A DNA stretch of 64,000 bases from JBDHBD01 sp039586095 (lineage in GTDB: Bacteria; Gemmatimonadota; Gemmatimonadetes; Palauibacterales; Palauibacteraceae). The stretch lies in NCBI GenBank assembly GCA_039586095.1, contig JBDHLB010000007.1, forward strand, positions 1-64,000, given 5' to 3'. Below, piece after piece: positions 31,354-42,162 of this stretch (positions within the stretch are counted from its first letter, which is position 1; each line of letters begins with the position of its first letter). The notes below the pieces were generated by a model. The model made no database searches and had not been told where the DNA came from. It worked only from the letters and a program-made list of their open reading frames with translations. A program made the translations under genes and the position numbers.

Positions 31354-32937
31354 ATGCCGGACCCGAAGACACTGACAGCCTTATACGATTCGATCCGCCG
31401 GATCGGACTTTCCGATACGCTCGACGACGTGCTGGAGACGGTTCTCGAGCAGGCGCGGCGTCTTATCGGGTTCGACCACGCCGCGATCATGTTGTACGAC
31501 GAAATCAATGGGTCCCTGAGCGTCCAGAAAGTGCTGGGGTATGGAGAACGGGCGCCCGAGATCCTGGGTCTGAAACTGGAGCGCGGCCAGGGGCTGAGCG
31601 GATGGGCCGCAGAGAAGCGCGCCCCGGCCCGCTCGAACGACGTGAGCCGCGATCCGCGCTATGTCCCGGGCCTCGAGGCGGCCCGCTCGAACCTGGCCGT
31701 GCCGCTGCTCGTGACCAGTCAGGTCGCCGGCGTGCTCAACATCGAATCCGATCGAACCGACGCGTTTACCGAGGAGCACGAGGAGCTCCTCACGATCCTC
31801 GGGTCGCAGGCGGCCCTGGCCATATCGGCCGCACTTGCTCGGCGCCGACTGCGCCGGAAGTTCGAGCAGCTGAACGGTCTGTTTCGAATCAGTCAACTGG
31901 CCTCCCAGGCCAACAGTCTGGACGCGACCCTTGAAGCGATTCTGGAACTCACCGAAGAGCTGATTTCCGAAGGTCACATCGCGCTTCTGCTTCTCGACGA
32001 CAAGAAGCGATCGCTGGCGGTGCGGGCGTCCCGCGGGTACGAGGAAGCGTTCACGGTCAACCCCATCCCGCTCGGCGAGGGAGTGACGGGACGCTGTGCA
32101 GAGTCGGGAAACGTACTCCTCGTGCAGGACGTCTTTCTGAATGAGGACTACATCGAAGGAGTAAGAGGTGCCCGCAGTGAGCTTGCCCTGCCGCTGAAGG
32201 TCGAAGGTCGGGTGATCGGCGTGCTGAACGCTGAGTCCACCCGACCGCACGCGTACTCCGGCGACCATGTGCGGGCACTGAGCGTGATCGCCCAGCAGGC
32301 CGCAGTCGTGATTCGGGCGGCACAGGTCAACGAGGAAGCCCGGCGCCTCGCCGTGACCGATTCCCTCACGGACCTTCACAACCGTCGGTACTTCCTGAAC
32401 AAACTGGAGACGCACCTGAAGCGTGCCATACGGTACGGCGAACGGCTGGCGCTGATGCTGGTCGACTGCGATCGCCTGAAGGCGGTCAATGACGTGCGAG
32501 GTCATCCGATGGGTGACAGGGCTCTGCGGGCGATTGCCGACCTGCTGCGCCGTGCCGTGCGGGAGACCGACGAGGTCGCTCGTATCGGTGGAGACGAATT
32601 CGCCTGTCTCCTCCTGCACGCGGGACGTGAGCAGGCGTCAGCCGTGGCCGAGCGGGTGCGCCGCTACGTTCAGGGTCTGCAGCTGATCAGCGACGAAGGG
32701 GAACCGATCACCCTCACAGTCTCGGTCGGCATTGCCCTCGTTCCTGACAACGGAATGGAGGCGAACGCATTGCTCAAAGAGGTCGATCGAGCCCTCTACC
32801 AGGCGAAAGAGGCGGGTCGAGACGCCGTCGCCTTCGTGATGGGAAGTGGGGATGAAGGACCCTCTACAGCCGATCTTCGGGCCGAAGACTGGCCCTTCTC
32901 GAACGTGGGTAAGCCGTGGAAAGACACGGCTGGCTGA
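31354..32937 (+). CDS. GAF-GAF-GGDEF diguanylate cyclase
   Basis: A 527-residue cytoplasmic signalling protein: GAF domain 1 (about 20-165, LIGFDHAAIMLYD... GQGLSGWAAEKRAP), GAF domain 2 (about 185-335, GEGVTGRCAESGN) and a GGDEF domain (about 345-500) with an intact RIGGDEFA active site. The product-inhibition I-site RxxD (RETD) lies exactly five residues before the GGDEF motif, so it is predicted to make cyclic di-GMP under feedback control. No membrane helix or EAL domain is present. The GAF ligands cannot be read from sequence. A candidate promoter with TATAAT boxes lies upstream. Confidence 0.95.
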   Translation: MPDPKTLTALYDSIRRIGLSDTLDDVLETVLEQARRLIGFDHAAIMLYDEINGSLSVQKVLGYGERAPEILGLKLERGQGLSGWAAEKRAPARSNDVSRDPRYVPGLEAARSNLAVPLLVTSQVAGVLNIESDRTDAFTEEHEELLTILGSQAALAISAALARRRLRRKFEQLNGLFRISQLASQANSLDATLEAILELTEELISEGHIALLLLDDKKRSLAVRASRGYEEAFTVNPIPLGEGVTGRCAESGNVLLVQDVFLNEDYIEGVRGARSELALPLKVEGRVIGVLNAESTRPHAYSGDHVRALSVIAQQAAVVIRAAQVNEEARRLAVTDSLTDLHNRRYFLNKLETHLKRAIRYGERLALMLVDCDRLKAVNDVRGHPMGDRALRAIADLLRRAVRETDEVARIGGDEFACLLLHAGREQASAVAERVRRYVQGLQLISDEGEPITLTVSVGIALVPDNGMEANALLKEVDRALYQAKEAGRDAVAFVMGSGDEGPSTADLRAEDWPFSNVGKPWKDTAG

Positions 32938-33045
32938 GACCCCGGTTGCTCGGATACGCGTAACCACCTGACGAAGAGCACACCCTCCGCGCGCTCGCTA
33001 CATTCAGCCTCCGTTGCGCCGCACACTCAAACGAGAGGCTGAACG

Positions 33046-33378
33046 ATGTCACGCTTGTTGTCCATGCAATGTGTGCCCTGCCAGGGTGGAGTCCCCCCTT
33101 TGCGAGGCGAAGAGCTGGTGCGTCTGGGGGAGGAGTTGGGGAACGGGTGGAAGGTGATCGACGAGCATCACCTCGAGAAGGAGTTCGAGTTTCCGGATTT
33201 TCGCGAGGCGCTCGCCTTTACGAACCAGGTCGGCGAGCTGGCCGAGGAGCAGGGCCACCACCCCGACATCTATCTGGCGTGGGGTCGGGTTCGCGTCACC
33301 GTCTGGACGCACAAGATCGACGGCCTGACAGAAAGCGATTTCGTGCTGGCCGCCAAGGCGCAGCAACTGTTCGGCTGA
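33046..33378 (+). CDS. phhB: pterin-4a-carbinolamine dehydratase
   Basis: A 110-residue protein of the PCD/DCoH family, with the active-site HHPD motif (EEQGHHPDIYLAWGRVRVTVWTH, split here) and the LTESDFVLAAKAQQL C-terminus. It dehydrates 4a-hydroxytetrahydrobiopterin, recycling the cofactor of aromatic amino acid hydroxylases; some bacterial members act in other pterin contexts. No hydroxylase gene is adjacent. The N-terminal MQCVPCQGGVPPL is the common start of the family. It lies 41 bases upstream of the glycosyltransferase. Confidence 0.93.
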   Translation: MSRLLSMQCVPCQGGVPPLRGEELVRLGEELGNGWKVIDEHHLEKEFEFPDFREALAFTNQVGELAEEQGHHPDIYLAWGRVRVTVWTHKIDGLTESDFVLAAKAQQLFG

Positions 33379-33418
33379 GTCGCGGGCTCACGAGGGAAAT
33401 CGGGACTGCTCACCCGCC

Positions 33419-34528
33419 GTGGTGACGAACGACTCGACAGCCGGAGTCGGAACGGATCGAGCGCTCGACGTCACGTTCGTCGATTCGTGGCATACGGATG
33501 TCGCCGTCGGGAGCGGTTCGGCCGCCGGGATCCGTGGGCTGGCAGATGGGATGCGCGCGCTCGGCCACCGCGTCCAGGTTCTCCGCCCGCAGGGAACCAG
33601 AGGCCCGCTCATCCAGCGGCGACTGCGATTCAATGCCGCGCTGAGAGATCGACTTCGCCGCCTGAGACACGACCTGGTCGTCGGATTCGACATCGACGGC
33701 TTCCTGTTGCCGAAGGCACGGGACCACCCGTTCGTCGTGTCTCTCAAGGGGGTCCTGGCCGATGAGGCGCGTTTCGAGCGAGGGCTGCAGCGCTTCCAGC
33801 TTTCCGCGCTGGCCCGGCTCGAGCAGCGCAATGCCCGGCGGGCGGACCGGGTGTTCGTGACCAGCGAGTACAGCTCACGGGCGGCCATCTCTGCGTACGG
33901 CCTAGACACGGCGCGAGTGCGGGTCGTCCCCGAAGGGATCGACACGGAGTTCTGGCGTCCGGGCGACGCGGCACCGACCGGTCACCCGGTGGTCGTCAGC
34001 GTGGCCCGTCAGTACCCGAGAAAGAACACGCGGACGCTTGTGGAGGCGATCCCGATCGTGCTCGAAAGCGTCCCGAATCTGGAGTGTCGTATCGTCGGCG
34101 GCGGACCGGAGCTCCCGACGCTTCGCCGGCGGGTGCGTCGACTGCAGATCGAAAACCACGTCCGGCTGCTTGGCGCCCTTCCCCGTGCGGAGGATGTACG
34201 CGAGGAGTACCGCCGTGCCTCCGTCTTCTGTCTTCCAAGCCTGCAAGAGGGCTTCGGCATCGCCTTTCTGGAGGCGATGGCAACCGGACTCCCGATCGTC
34301 GCTGCCGACTCGGGAGCCGTGCCCGAGGTCGCGCCGCATGGTGAGTTCGGGCTGCTGGTCGACGGTCGTTCCGCGCCGGCGGTCGCCGTGGCTCTGGTAC
34401 GCTTGCTCGAAGACGAGTCCCAGCGCAGGCGTCTGGCGCGCGCCGGGCGGGAGCGAGCCAGACGTTACGCCTGGCCTCTTGTCGCGCGGGCCTTCCTGAA
34501 TGCTGCGCTCGAGCGCCACGAAGCCTGA
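33419..34528 (+). CDS. GT4-family glycosyltransferase
   Basis: A 369-residue GT-B-fold enzyme. The N-terminal domain has the Gly-rich acceptor-side loop (GSGSAAGIRGLADGMRALGHRVQV). The C-terminal domain has VSVARQYPRKNTRTLVEAIPIV, a LLGALPRAEDVREEYRRASVFCLPS segment and the nucleotide-sugar E-x7-E motif in EGFGIAFLEAMATGLPIVA. Start is GTG 33419 or 33422. No membrane segment is seen. Donor and acceptor are unknown; with no polysaccharide cluster nearby, a glycolipid or small-molecule acceptor is as likely as a surface glycan. Confidence 0.88.
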   Translation: MVTNDSTAGVGTDRALDVTFVDSWHTDVAVGSGSAAGIRGLADGMRALGHRVQVLRPQGTRGPLIQRRLRFNAALRDRLRRLRHDLVVGFDIDGFLLPKARDHPFVVSLKGVLADEARFERGLQRFQLSALARLEQRNARRADRVFVTSEYSSRAAISAYGLDTARVRVVPEGIDTEFWRPGDAAPTGHPVVVSVARQYPRKNTRTLVEAIPIVLESVPNLECRIVGGGPELPTLRRRVRRLQIENHVRLLGALPRAEDVREEYRRASVFCLPSLQEGFGIAFLEAMATGLPIVAADSGAVPEVAPHGEFGLLVDGRSAPAVAVALVRLLEDESQRRRLARAGRERARRYAWPLVARAFLNAALERHEA

Positions 34529-34638
34529 TACTTCGTGGGACGGCACTTGTCGAATCGTCTGGCAGGGCCCAACGTGATCGGCCCGCACCCGCTGTACGCA
34601 CGGAGTTGGGAGCTGGAGGTCAAGAGCCGGGACCCAGA

Positions 34639-36544
<1,906 letters not shown>

Positions 36545-36552
<8 letters not shown>

Positions 36553-37816
36553 CGGGATTCCGGGGACCTCCGGCAGCGGGGCTGTGACCGGCCGGCCGAT
36601 CGAGGCGGAGGCACCGGAGAGCCGGCTGCTGGGGCGTCAGCGTGGGGAGCGGCCAGGGCCCATGCTACTGTGCGTGGCCGGCCTGCACGGAAACGAGCCC
36701 GCGGGCGTCCATGCACTTCAGCGAGTGATTTCCGCGCTCGAGGCACGTCCGGTCCCACTTGTCGGAGACCTCGTGGCGCTGGCTGGCAATCTGACGGCGC
36801 TGACGGCCGGTCGTCGATTCCTCGACGAAGATCTCAACCGGATCTGGCAGCCGGAGCGTGTCCGCGCGCTGCGTGGTTCCGAGTCCCCGCAGGCGGGGGG
36901 AGGAACACTCGCAGAGAAGGCGCCGTCTGCGGAGGGACCTTCGGGGGCTGCCGCTGGCGTCGAGGCGCGCGAGCAGGCCGAGCTCCTGCACGCCGTGGAC
37001 GAAGCTCTGGCATCGGCGAGAGGGCCCGTGTATGTGCTCGATCTGCACACGACGTCCGCGGAGAGTCCCCCGTTCGTCACCCTCGGCGACACGCTCACCA
37101 ACCGGGCGCTGGCCCGCCAGTTTACGATTCCGATCATCCTGGGTCTGGAAGAGCAGTTGGACGGTGCTCTGCTGTCCTACCTGGACCGGCGTGGCCTGGT
37201 AGGCCTCGGCGTCGAGGGCGGGAGCCACACGTGCTCGCAGTCGGTGGACGCGCTGGAAGCCGTGCTGTGGATCGCGCTGGTGGTTCACGGCCATGTGCAG
37301 CCGAGCGACGTGCCCGGATTGGATGCGTACTACGAACTCCTCCGGGGCGCGACCCGGCACCTCCCGCCCGTCATGGAGGTGCGGTACCGCCACGAGGTCA
37401 GGCCGAACGACGATTTCGCGATGGACGCCGGATTCGAGAACTTCCAGCCCGTGCAAGAGGGAGCCGTTGTGGCGCGAGATCGAACCGGTCCGGTCCTCGC
37501 TCCCGAGAGCGGGCGGATGTTTCTGCCGTTGTATCAGGAGCTGGGTGACGACGGCTACTTCATCGTGCGCAGAGTGCGCACGATCTGGTTACAGATCTCC
37601 GCCGTGTTGCGTCGTCTGGGTCTGGCCGGTATTGCCCCGCTGCTTCCCGGCGTCGATCGACTGCCCACGCGTGACGACGCGCTCGTACTGCGCCCCTGGG
37701 CGGCTCGTGACTCCGTCATCGGTGTCCTGCACCTCCTGGGATATCGGAAGCGTGTGCGGGATCACGTCGTGTACATGATCCGCCGGAAGGACAAATCGGG
37801 TGGGTACGCCGGCTAG
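36545..37816 (+). CDS. succinylglutamate desuccinylase/aspartoacylase-type zinc hydrolase
   Basis: A 423-residue zinc carboxypeptidase-like protein of the AstE/AspA family. Zinc ligands are seen in AGLHGNEPAG (His, Glu) and LDLHTTSAE (His), and the catalytic Glu in GVEGGSH. A C-terminal beta-rich region (about 270-350) follows, with an extra 70-residue tail containing a hydrophobic helix. The family cleaves N-acyl amino acids (acetyl-aspartate, succinyl-glutamate). It begins at GTG 36545 inside the end of the GCS2-CBS ligase gene, so the pair may make and break, or process, a gamma-glutamyl or N-acyl compound. It ends tail-to-tail with the aminotransferase gene, both stops sharing the palindrome CTAG. 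Confidence 0.85.
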
Positions 37817-38985
37817 CGTGTAGCCGGGGCGAGCACGGTCGCCTCAAGCACCTCGGCGAGCGCTTCCACGTCGGACACATCGTTGTAGACGTGGGCCGAC
37901 ACGCGAAGCGCGTCGCCCCGCAGCGAGGCGAACACCCCGGCCTCCGTCAGCTGCTCCTGGAGCGACTCGAGCGCCAGTCCCTCGGGCAGCCGTACGCCGA
38001 GCATGTGCTCGCCCCTCCACCCATCGGCTTCGACGGAGAGACCGAGCGCATCCATCCGCGTCATGAAGCCCTCCAGCAGCGAGCGGCAGTAGGCCTGGAC
38101 GCGAACCGGCTGCCATTCGAGCACCATCTCGAGCGCGGAGACCATCATCGGAACGAGTGTGAAGTTGCTGCGCTCGCCGACGTCGTACCGCAGCGCTCCA
38201 GGTTGGTACGAGTCGTTGTACTGGACAAGCCCCTGGAAGTCCTCGCTTCCGCGTCGGGCGATCCACGTCTCCTCGAGGGGCGCGCCGTCGTCGAACCTCT
38301 CGGAGAAGTATCCCAAGGCTACCGAGTAGGGCCCGAATAGCCATTTGTAGCCCGCACAGATCAGGGCATCGGGACGAACCTCCTCGACGTCCAAAGGCAG
38401 AGCACCCACAGACTGAGAACCGTCGATGATGAGGGCGGCACCGTGGGATCGCGCTTCTTCGCCGATGCGGCGCAAGTCGAACAGAGATCCGTCCGTCCAG
38501 TGCACGTTGGGAAGCGCGACGATCGCCGTGTCTGCGTCGATCGCCTCCAGAACGCGGGCGTTCCACTCTTCAGCGCAGGGCGGCCCGTCTTTCGGACGGG
38601 CCACGGTCCGCAGGTCGAGACCCCGGTGTCGGCTGAGGGTCCTCCATGCGTACACGTTGCTGGGAAACTGCTCCTCGACGATCACGACGTTCTGCCCCGT
38701 CTTCGGGGCGAGGTTGCGAGCCACGACCGCGATGCCGTAGGAGACGGCGGGGAGAATCGCCACGCGTTGTGGATCGCGTGCTCCGACGAGCGTCGCGAAC
38801 AATTCGCGCAACCGATCACAGTCCCGGAAGAAGTCGACCGGTAACACGCGGGAAGGGTCGCGCCGCCGTTGTATCGCCGCCACGCCCGCTTCCTCCACGC
38901 GGTGCGCGAGGGGCGCCATGTATGCACAGTTCAGGTAGTGGACGTCGGAGGGAAGCGAGAATCGGTCCTTCTGGCATGTTAGCAT
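37813..38985 (-). CDS. class V aminotransferase (PLP, cysteine desulfurase fold)
   Basis: A 390-residue fold-type I PLP enzyme. The PLP-lysine is in AGYKWLFGPYS, with the cofactor-ring Asp and Gln in IIDGSQSVGALPLD and the N-terminal YLNCAYMAP. This pattern is typical of class V aminotransferases related to kynureninase/isopenicillin-N-epimerase-like proteins rather than of a cysteine desulfurase with its mobile Cys loop. ATG 38985 is preceded by GGAGGG and overlaps the menE stop by seven bases; the longer open frame to 39828 is antisense to nothing useful and is rejected. It is last in the menaquinone operon; its reaction and why it is coupled to menE are unknown. Confidence 0.88.
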   Translation of the reverse strand: MLTCQKDRFSLPSDVHYLNCAYMAPLAHRVEEAGVAAIQRRRDPSRVLPVDFFRDCDRLRELFATLVGARDPQRVAILPAVSYGIAVVARNLAPKTGQNVVIVEEQFPSNVYAWRTLSRHRGLDLRTVARPKDGPPCAEEWNARVLEAIDADTAIVALPNVHWTDGSLFDLRRIGEEARSHGAALIIDGSQSVGALPLDVEEVRPDALICAGYKWLFGPYSVALGYFSERFDDGAPLEETWIARRGSEDFQGLVQYNDSYQPGALRYDVGERSNFTLVPMMVSALEMVLEWQPVRVQAYCRSLLEGFMTRMDALGLSVEADGWRGEHMLGVRLPEGLALESLQEQLTEAGVFASLRGDALRVSAHVYNDVSDVEALAEVLEATVLAPATR

Positions 38986-40400
38986 GTTCCCTCCAACGGA
39001 TCTCCGCTGTCTTTCGGATCGCGCACGAGTCGTCGCAACGCGTCTCGGTCGGGCTTGCCGCTCGACGTTCTGGGCAACGATGTAACCAGGCGCCAACGGC
39101 GAGGTCGTTTCGGGCTGCTGAGCTCGTCCCGGCAGAACCGGGCCAGTTCCGTCTCGGTCGGTCGTGCGCCTTCGCGCAGGAGAACGACGGCCGTCACGAT
39201 CTCCCCCCACACGGGATCGGGCATTCCGAGGACGACAGCCTCCGCGATCCCGGGGTGAGTGCTCAGGACCCGCTCGACCTCCTGAGGGTGTACGTTTGTG
39301 CCCCCCGTAACAATGCGGCTTCCGAGCCGACCCGTCACCCACAGATCGCCCGACTCGTCCAGGCGCCCCAGATCGCCGGTGCGCAGCCAGGAATCCAGCC
39401 ACGGGCTGACGCCGGTCTTCTCGTTCAGGTAACCCTGCATGACCGTCGGACCGCGGATCAGTACCTCGCCCTCGTCGGTCAGGCGGAGGCGCGTTCCCGT
39501 GAGCGGACGACCGACGGTGCCCGGCCTTTTCCTCACCCGCTCGGGCGGAGCCGTGGCCACCTGCGAGCACGCCTCGGTCAGCCCGTACGTCAGCGCAACG
39601 GGCACGCCGGCTGCCAGGGCTCGATCGAGAAGCGCCGTCGGACAGGCTGCGCCTCCGACCAGGACGCACCGCAGCTCCGCCGGCCACGGGTCCTGCCATG
39701 CCTCCAGCGCCATGTGCAACATGGCAGGGACGAGCGACAGATGCGAAACCTGCTCCATCTGCAGGCAACGCACGAGTCGCGCGGCGTCGAAATCGTCCCC
39801 GGAAAGCACCAGACACGCTCCCGTCCACACGGTGCGGAAGATGATGCCCAATCCACCGACGTGCGACAGGGGCAGAGAGGCCAGCCAGCGGTCATGCCGT
39901 GTGAGGCTCAGTCGCTCGGACACCGCCCGGGCGCTGGCCAGATGATTGGACAGGGAGAGTCGCACGCCGCGTGGAGCGCCGGCCGAGCCCGACGTCCACA
40001 CGACGGTGTGCGTGTCCGTCAGATCGAGATCCGGCCGCTGTCTCGCCGCTCGACCGACCCACGCAGCCTTGGATTCGTCGCCGAGGATGGCCACCGGTGC
40101 CACGGCCGATGTGAAGCGCTGCCACTCCCCGTCGCCCCACGTGGGATCTGCGGGCGCGAGCACCCCACCGACGCGGCTCACGGCGAACAGGAGGGCCAGG
40201 GAGTCGGCGTCCCGACGCAGGACGGCGGCCACCGTCTCGCCGGGCCGAACTCCAGACTCGCGCAGGGAGGCCGCCATCCGGTCGGTCGCGCGGTCCCACT
40301 CGGCGAACGTCCATCCACCGCCGGCCCACTCCACAGCGGCGCGAGGCGCGCTCTTCCGTGCGCGCTCGCGAAGCGGGTCCGTGCGCTCGTTCCGGCTCAG
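38979..40400 (-). CDS. menE: o-succinylbenzoate-CoA ligase
   Basis: A roughly 473-residue ANL-superfamily adenylating enzyme: P-loop-like TSGSAGAPRGVRLS, YGLTEACSQVAT, the GDLGRLDESGDLWVTGR motif, TGGTNVHPQEVE and the catalytic lysine in PRTSSGKPDR. Position after menF/D/B/A identifies it as MenE, which activates o-succinylbenzoate for MenB. No ATG, GTG or TTG exists near the menA stop. A CTG at 40398-40400 overlaps that stop as CTGA and gives the normal N-terminus, while GTG 40334 would trim 22 residues. The start is therefore uncertain. Its end overlaps the aminotransferase start. Confidence 0.85.
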   Translation of the reverse strand: MSRNERTDPLRERARKSAPRAAVEWAGGGWTFAEWDRATDRMAASLRESGVRPGETVAAVLRRDADSLALLFAVSRVGGVLAPADPTWGDGEWQRFTSAVAPVAILGDESKAAWVGRAARQRPDLDLTDTHTVVWTSGSAGAPRGVRLSLSNHLASARAVSERLSLTRHDRWLASLPLSHVGGLGIIFRTVWTGACLVLSGDDFDAARLVRCLQMEQVSHLSLVPAMLHMALEAWQDPWPAELRCVLVGGAACPTALLDRALAAGVPVALTYGLTEACSQVATAPPERVRKRPGTVGRPLTGTRLRLTDEGEVLIRGPTVMQGYLNEKTGVSPWLDSWLRTGDLGRLDESGDLWVTGRLGSRIVTGGTNVHPQEVERVLSTHPGIAEAVVLGMPDPVWGEIVTAVVLLREGARPTETELARFCRDELSSPKRPRRWRLVTSLPRTSSGKPDRDALRRLVRDPKDSGDPLEGTC

Positions 40401-41293
40401 ACGATCAACCCGATGGTGAACAGAAGCCCGTAGGTGCCGGCGAGCCGAGAGGTGCTCGCGAGCGCCGCGTTCAGCTCGACCGGATCGCGGTGATTCCACA
40501 TGGCGCGCAATGGCGACACCGCCAGTGGAAGCGCGGCCAGGCTGACCAGCACGGAGCTCGGCCACACCCCCAGCGCGGATCCGACCAGGGGGGCGGCGAA
40601 GCCGATCGCGAGCAGGAACGAGTACTCGATTCGAGTGCCCAGGGGACCGAGAAGTACGGCCAGCGTGCGCTTCCCCACCCGGGCGTCTGTGTCGCGGTCT
40701 CGCAGGTTGTTCACCACGAGGATCGCCGTCACGAGGGCCCCCGCGGCACCGCCGGCCAGCCACAGGTCCGGCCGCAGCTCGAGCGCCTGCACGTAGTAGG
40801 TGCCGAGCACGGCCACGAAGCCGAAGAACGCGAACACGAACGCATCCCCCAGTCCGTGATACCCGAACGGCCAGGGTCCGCCTGTGTACGCGAGACCTGC
40901 GAGAATGGAAGCCAGACCGACCAACAGTATCGGCAATCCCCCCACCCACACGAGGTAGGCACCGAGTGCGACAGCCGCGCCAAACACTAGGCCAATCGCC
41001 GTGCGCAGCTCGCGCGTGGAGACGAGACCGGCCTGGGCGACGCGAGTGAATCCCTTTCTGTCGGCTGTGTCGGCACCGCGAACGAAATCTGAATAGTCGT
41101 TGGCCAGGTTGGTGCCAATCTGGATGAGCAGCGCGCACACGAGCGCCGCCAGGAACGGAGCCGGCGAGAAGGCTCCCGCCTGCTGGGCGAGGCCCCCTCC
41201 CATGAGAACGGGAGCGGCGGCCGCATACAGGGTCTTGGGACGGGCCGCCGCCGCCCAGATTTCAATCCCTGTCGGTCGCGTCTGTCCGCTCAA
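40397..41293 (-). CDS. menA: 1,4-dihydroxy-2-naphthoate polyprenyltransferase
   Basis: A 298-residue integral membrane prenyltransferase (UbiA family) with about eight to nine helices. The two Asp-rich motifs are present: NLANDYSDFVRGADTADRKG and VNNLRDRDTDARVGKRTLAV. In this operon it is MenA, attaching the polyprenyl tail to 1,4-dihydroxy-2-naphthoate at the inner membrane. TTG 41293 overlaps the menB stop as TTGA and gives the family's normal N-terminus (GIEIWAAAARPKTL); the frame to 41590 is an artefact. The tail donor may come from the polyprenyl synthase at 62642. Confidence 0.94.
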   Translation of the reverse strand: MSGQTRPTGIEIWAAAARPKTLYAAAAPVLMGGGLAQQAGAFSPAPFLAALVCALLIQIGTNLANDYSDFVRGADTADRKGFTRVAQAGLVSTRELRTAIGLVFGAAVALGAYLVWVGGLPILLVGLASILAGLAYTGGPWPFGYHGLGDAFVFAFFGFVAVLGTYYVQALELRPDLWLAGGAAGALVTAILVVNNLRDRDTDARVGKRTLAVLLGPLGTRIEYSFLLAIGFAAPLVGSALGVWPSSVLVSLAALPLAVSPLRAMWNHRDPVELNAALASTSRLAGTYGLLFTIGLIV

Positions 41294-42126
41294 GGGAGCC
41301 AGGGATACTTCCGAAAATCGGGCAAGCGCTTCTCCAGGAACGCGTTGCGGCCCTCCTGCCCTTCTTCCGTCATGTAGAAGAGCATCGTCGCATTGCCGGC
41401 CAGCTCCTGGAGCCCGGCCTGCCCATCGCAATCGGCGTTGAAGGCGGCCTTCAGACATCGGATGGCGAGCGGGCTGCGCTCCAGGATCTCGCGCGCCCAC
41501 AGGATGCCCTCCGCTTCCAGCTCCTCCACCGGGACGACGGCGTTCACGAGACCCATCCGCTCGGCCTGATCCGCGTCGTACTGACGGCACAAGTACCAGA
41601 TCTCGCGCGCCTTCTTCTGTCCCACGATGCGAGCCAGATACGAGGAGCCAAACCCGCCGTCGAAGCTGCCGACCTTCGGTCCCGTCTGCCCGAACACCGC
41701 GTTGTCGGCCGCAATCGTCAGATCACAGATTACGTGCAGCACATGGCCGCCGCCGATCGCGTATCCCGCGACCAGCGCGATCACGGGCTTGGGCATCGAT
41801 CGAATCAGTTTCTGAAGCTCGAGGACGTTGAGTCTGGGCACGCCCTGTCGATCGACGTAGCCGGCCTCGCCTCGTACCCGCTGATCGCCGCCGCTACAAA
41901 AGGCCCATTTGCCGTCCTCCGCCGGCCCGTTGCCCGTGAACAGCACGACACCGATCTCGGGGTCCTCGCGGGAGTCGGTGAACGCCTCGAGGAGCTCGAA
42001 TAGGGTCTCCGGCCGGAACGCGTTGCGCACCTCCGGTCGATTGAAGGCGATCCGCGCGATCCCTTCGGCCTTGTGGTACGTAATGTCTTTGTAGGGCTTT
42101 ACCTCGTTCCACGTCACATCGCTCAT
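41290..42126 (-). CDS. menB: 1,4-dihydroxy-2-naphthoyl-CoA synthase
   Basis: A 278-residue crotonase-fold enzyme that cyclises o-succinylbenzoyl-CoA. MenB-specific signatures are FCSGGDQRVRGEAGY, AGYAIGGGHVLHVICDLTIA, GPKVGSFDGGFGSSYLARIVG and the C-terminal FLEKRLPDFRKYPWLP. ATG 42126 follows GAGGAGC. It lies 36 bases after menD and overlaps menA by four bases. Confidence 0.97.
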   Translation of the reverse strand: MSDVTWNEVKPYKDITYHKAEGIARIAFNRPEVRNAFRPETLFELLEAFTDSREDPEIGVVLFTGNGPAEDGKWAFCSGGDQRVRGEAGYVDRQGVPRLNVLELQKLIRSMPKPVIALVAGYAIGGGHVLHVICDLTIAADNAVFGQTGPKVGSFDGGFGSSYLARIVGQKKAREIWYLCRQYDADQAERMGLVNAVVPVEELEAEGILWAREILERSPLAIRCLKAAFNADCDGQAGLQELAGNATMLFYMTEEGQEGRNAFLEKRLPDFRKYPWLP

Positions 42127-42162
42127 TGATGCTCCTCGATCGATTGTTTCAGGAAGTGAAAG

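Noticed and set aside
38986..39828. Extension of the aminotransferase frame upstream
   Set aside because: It runs inside menE in another frame with no homology to PLP enzymes; ATG 38985 has a strong ribosome-binding site.
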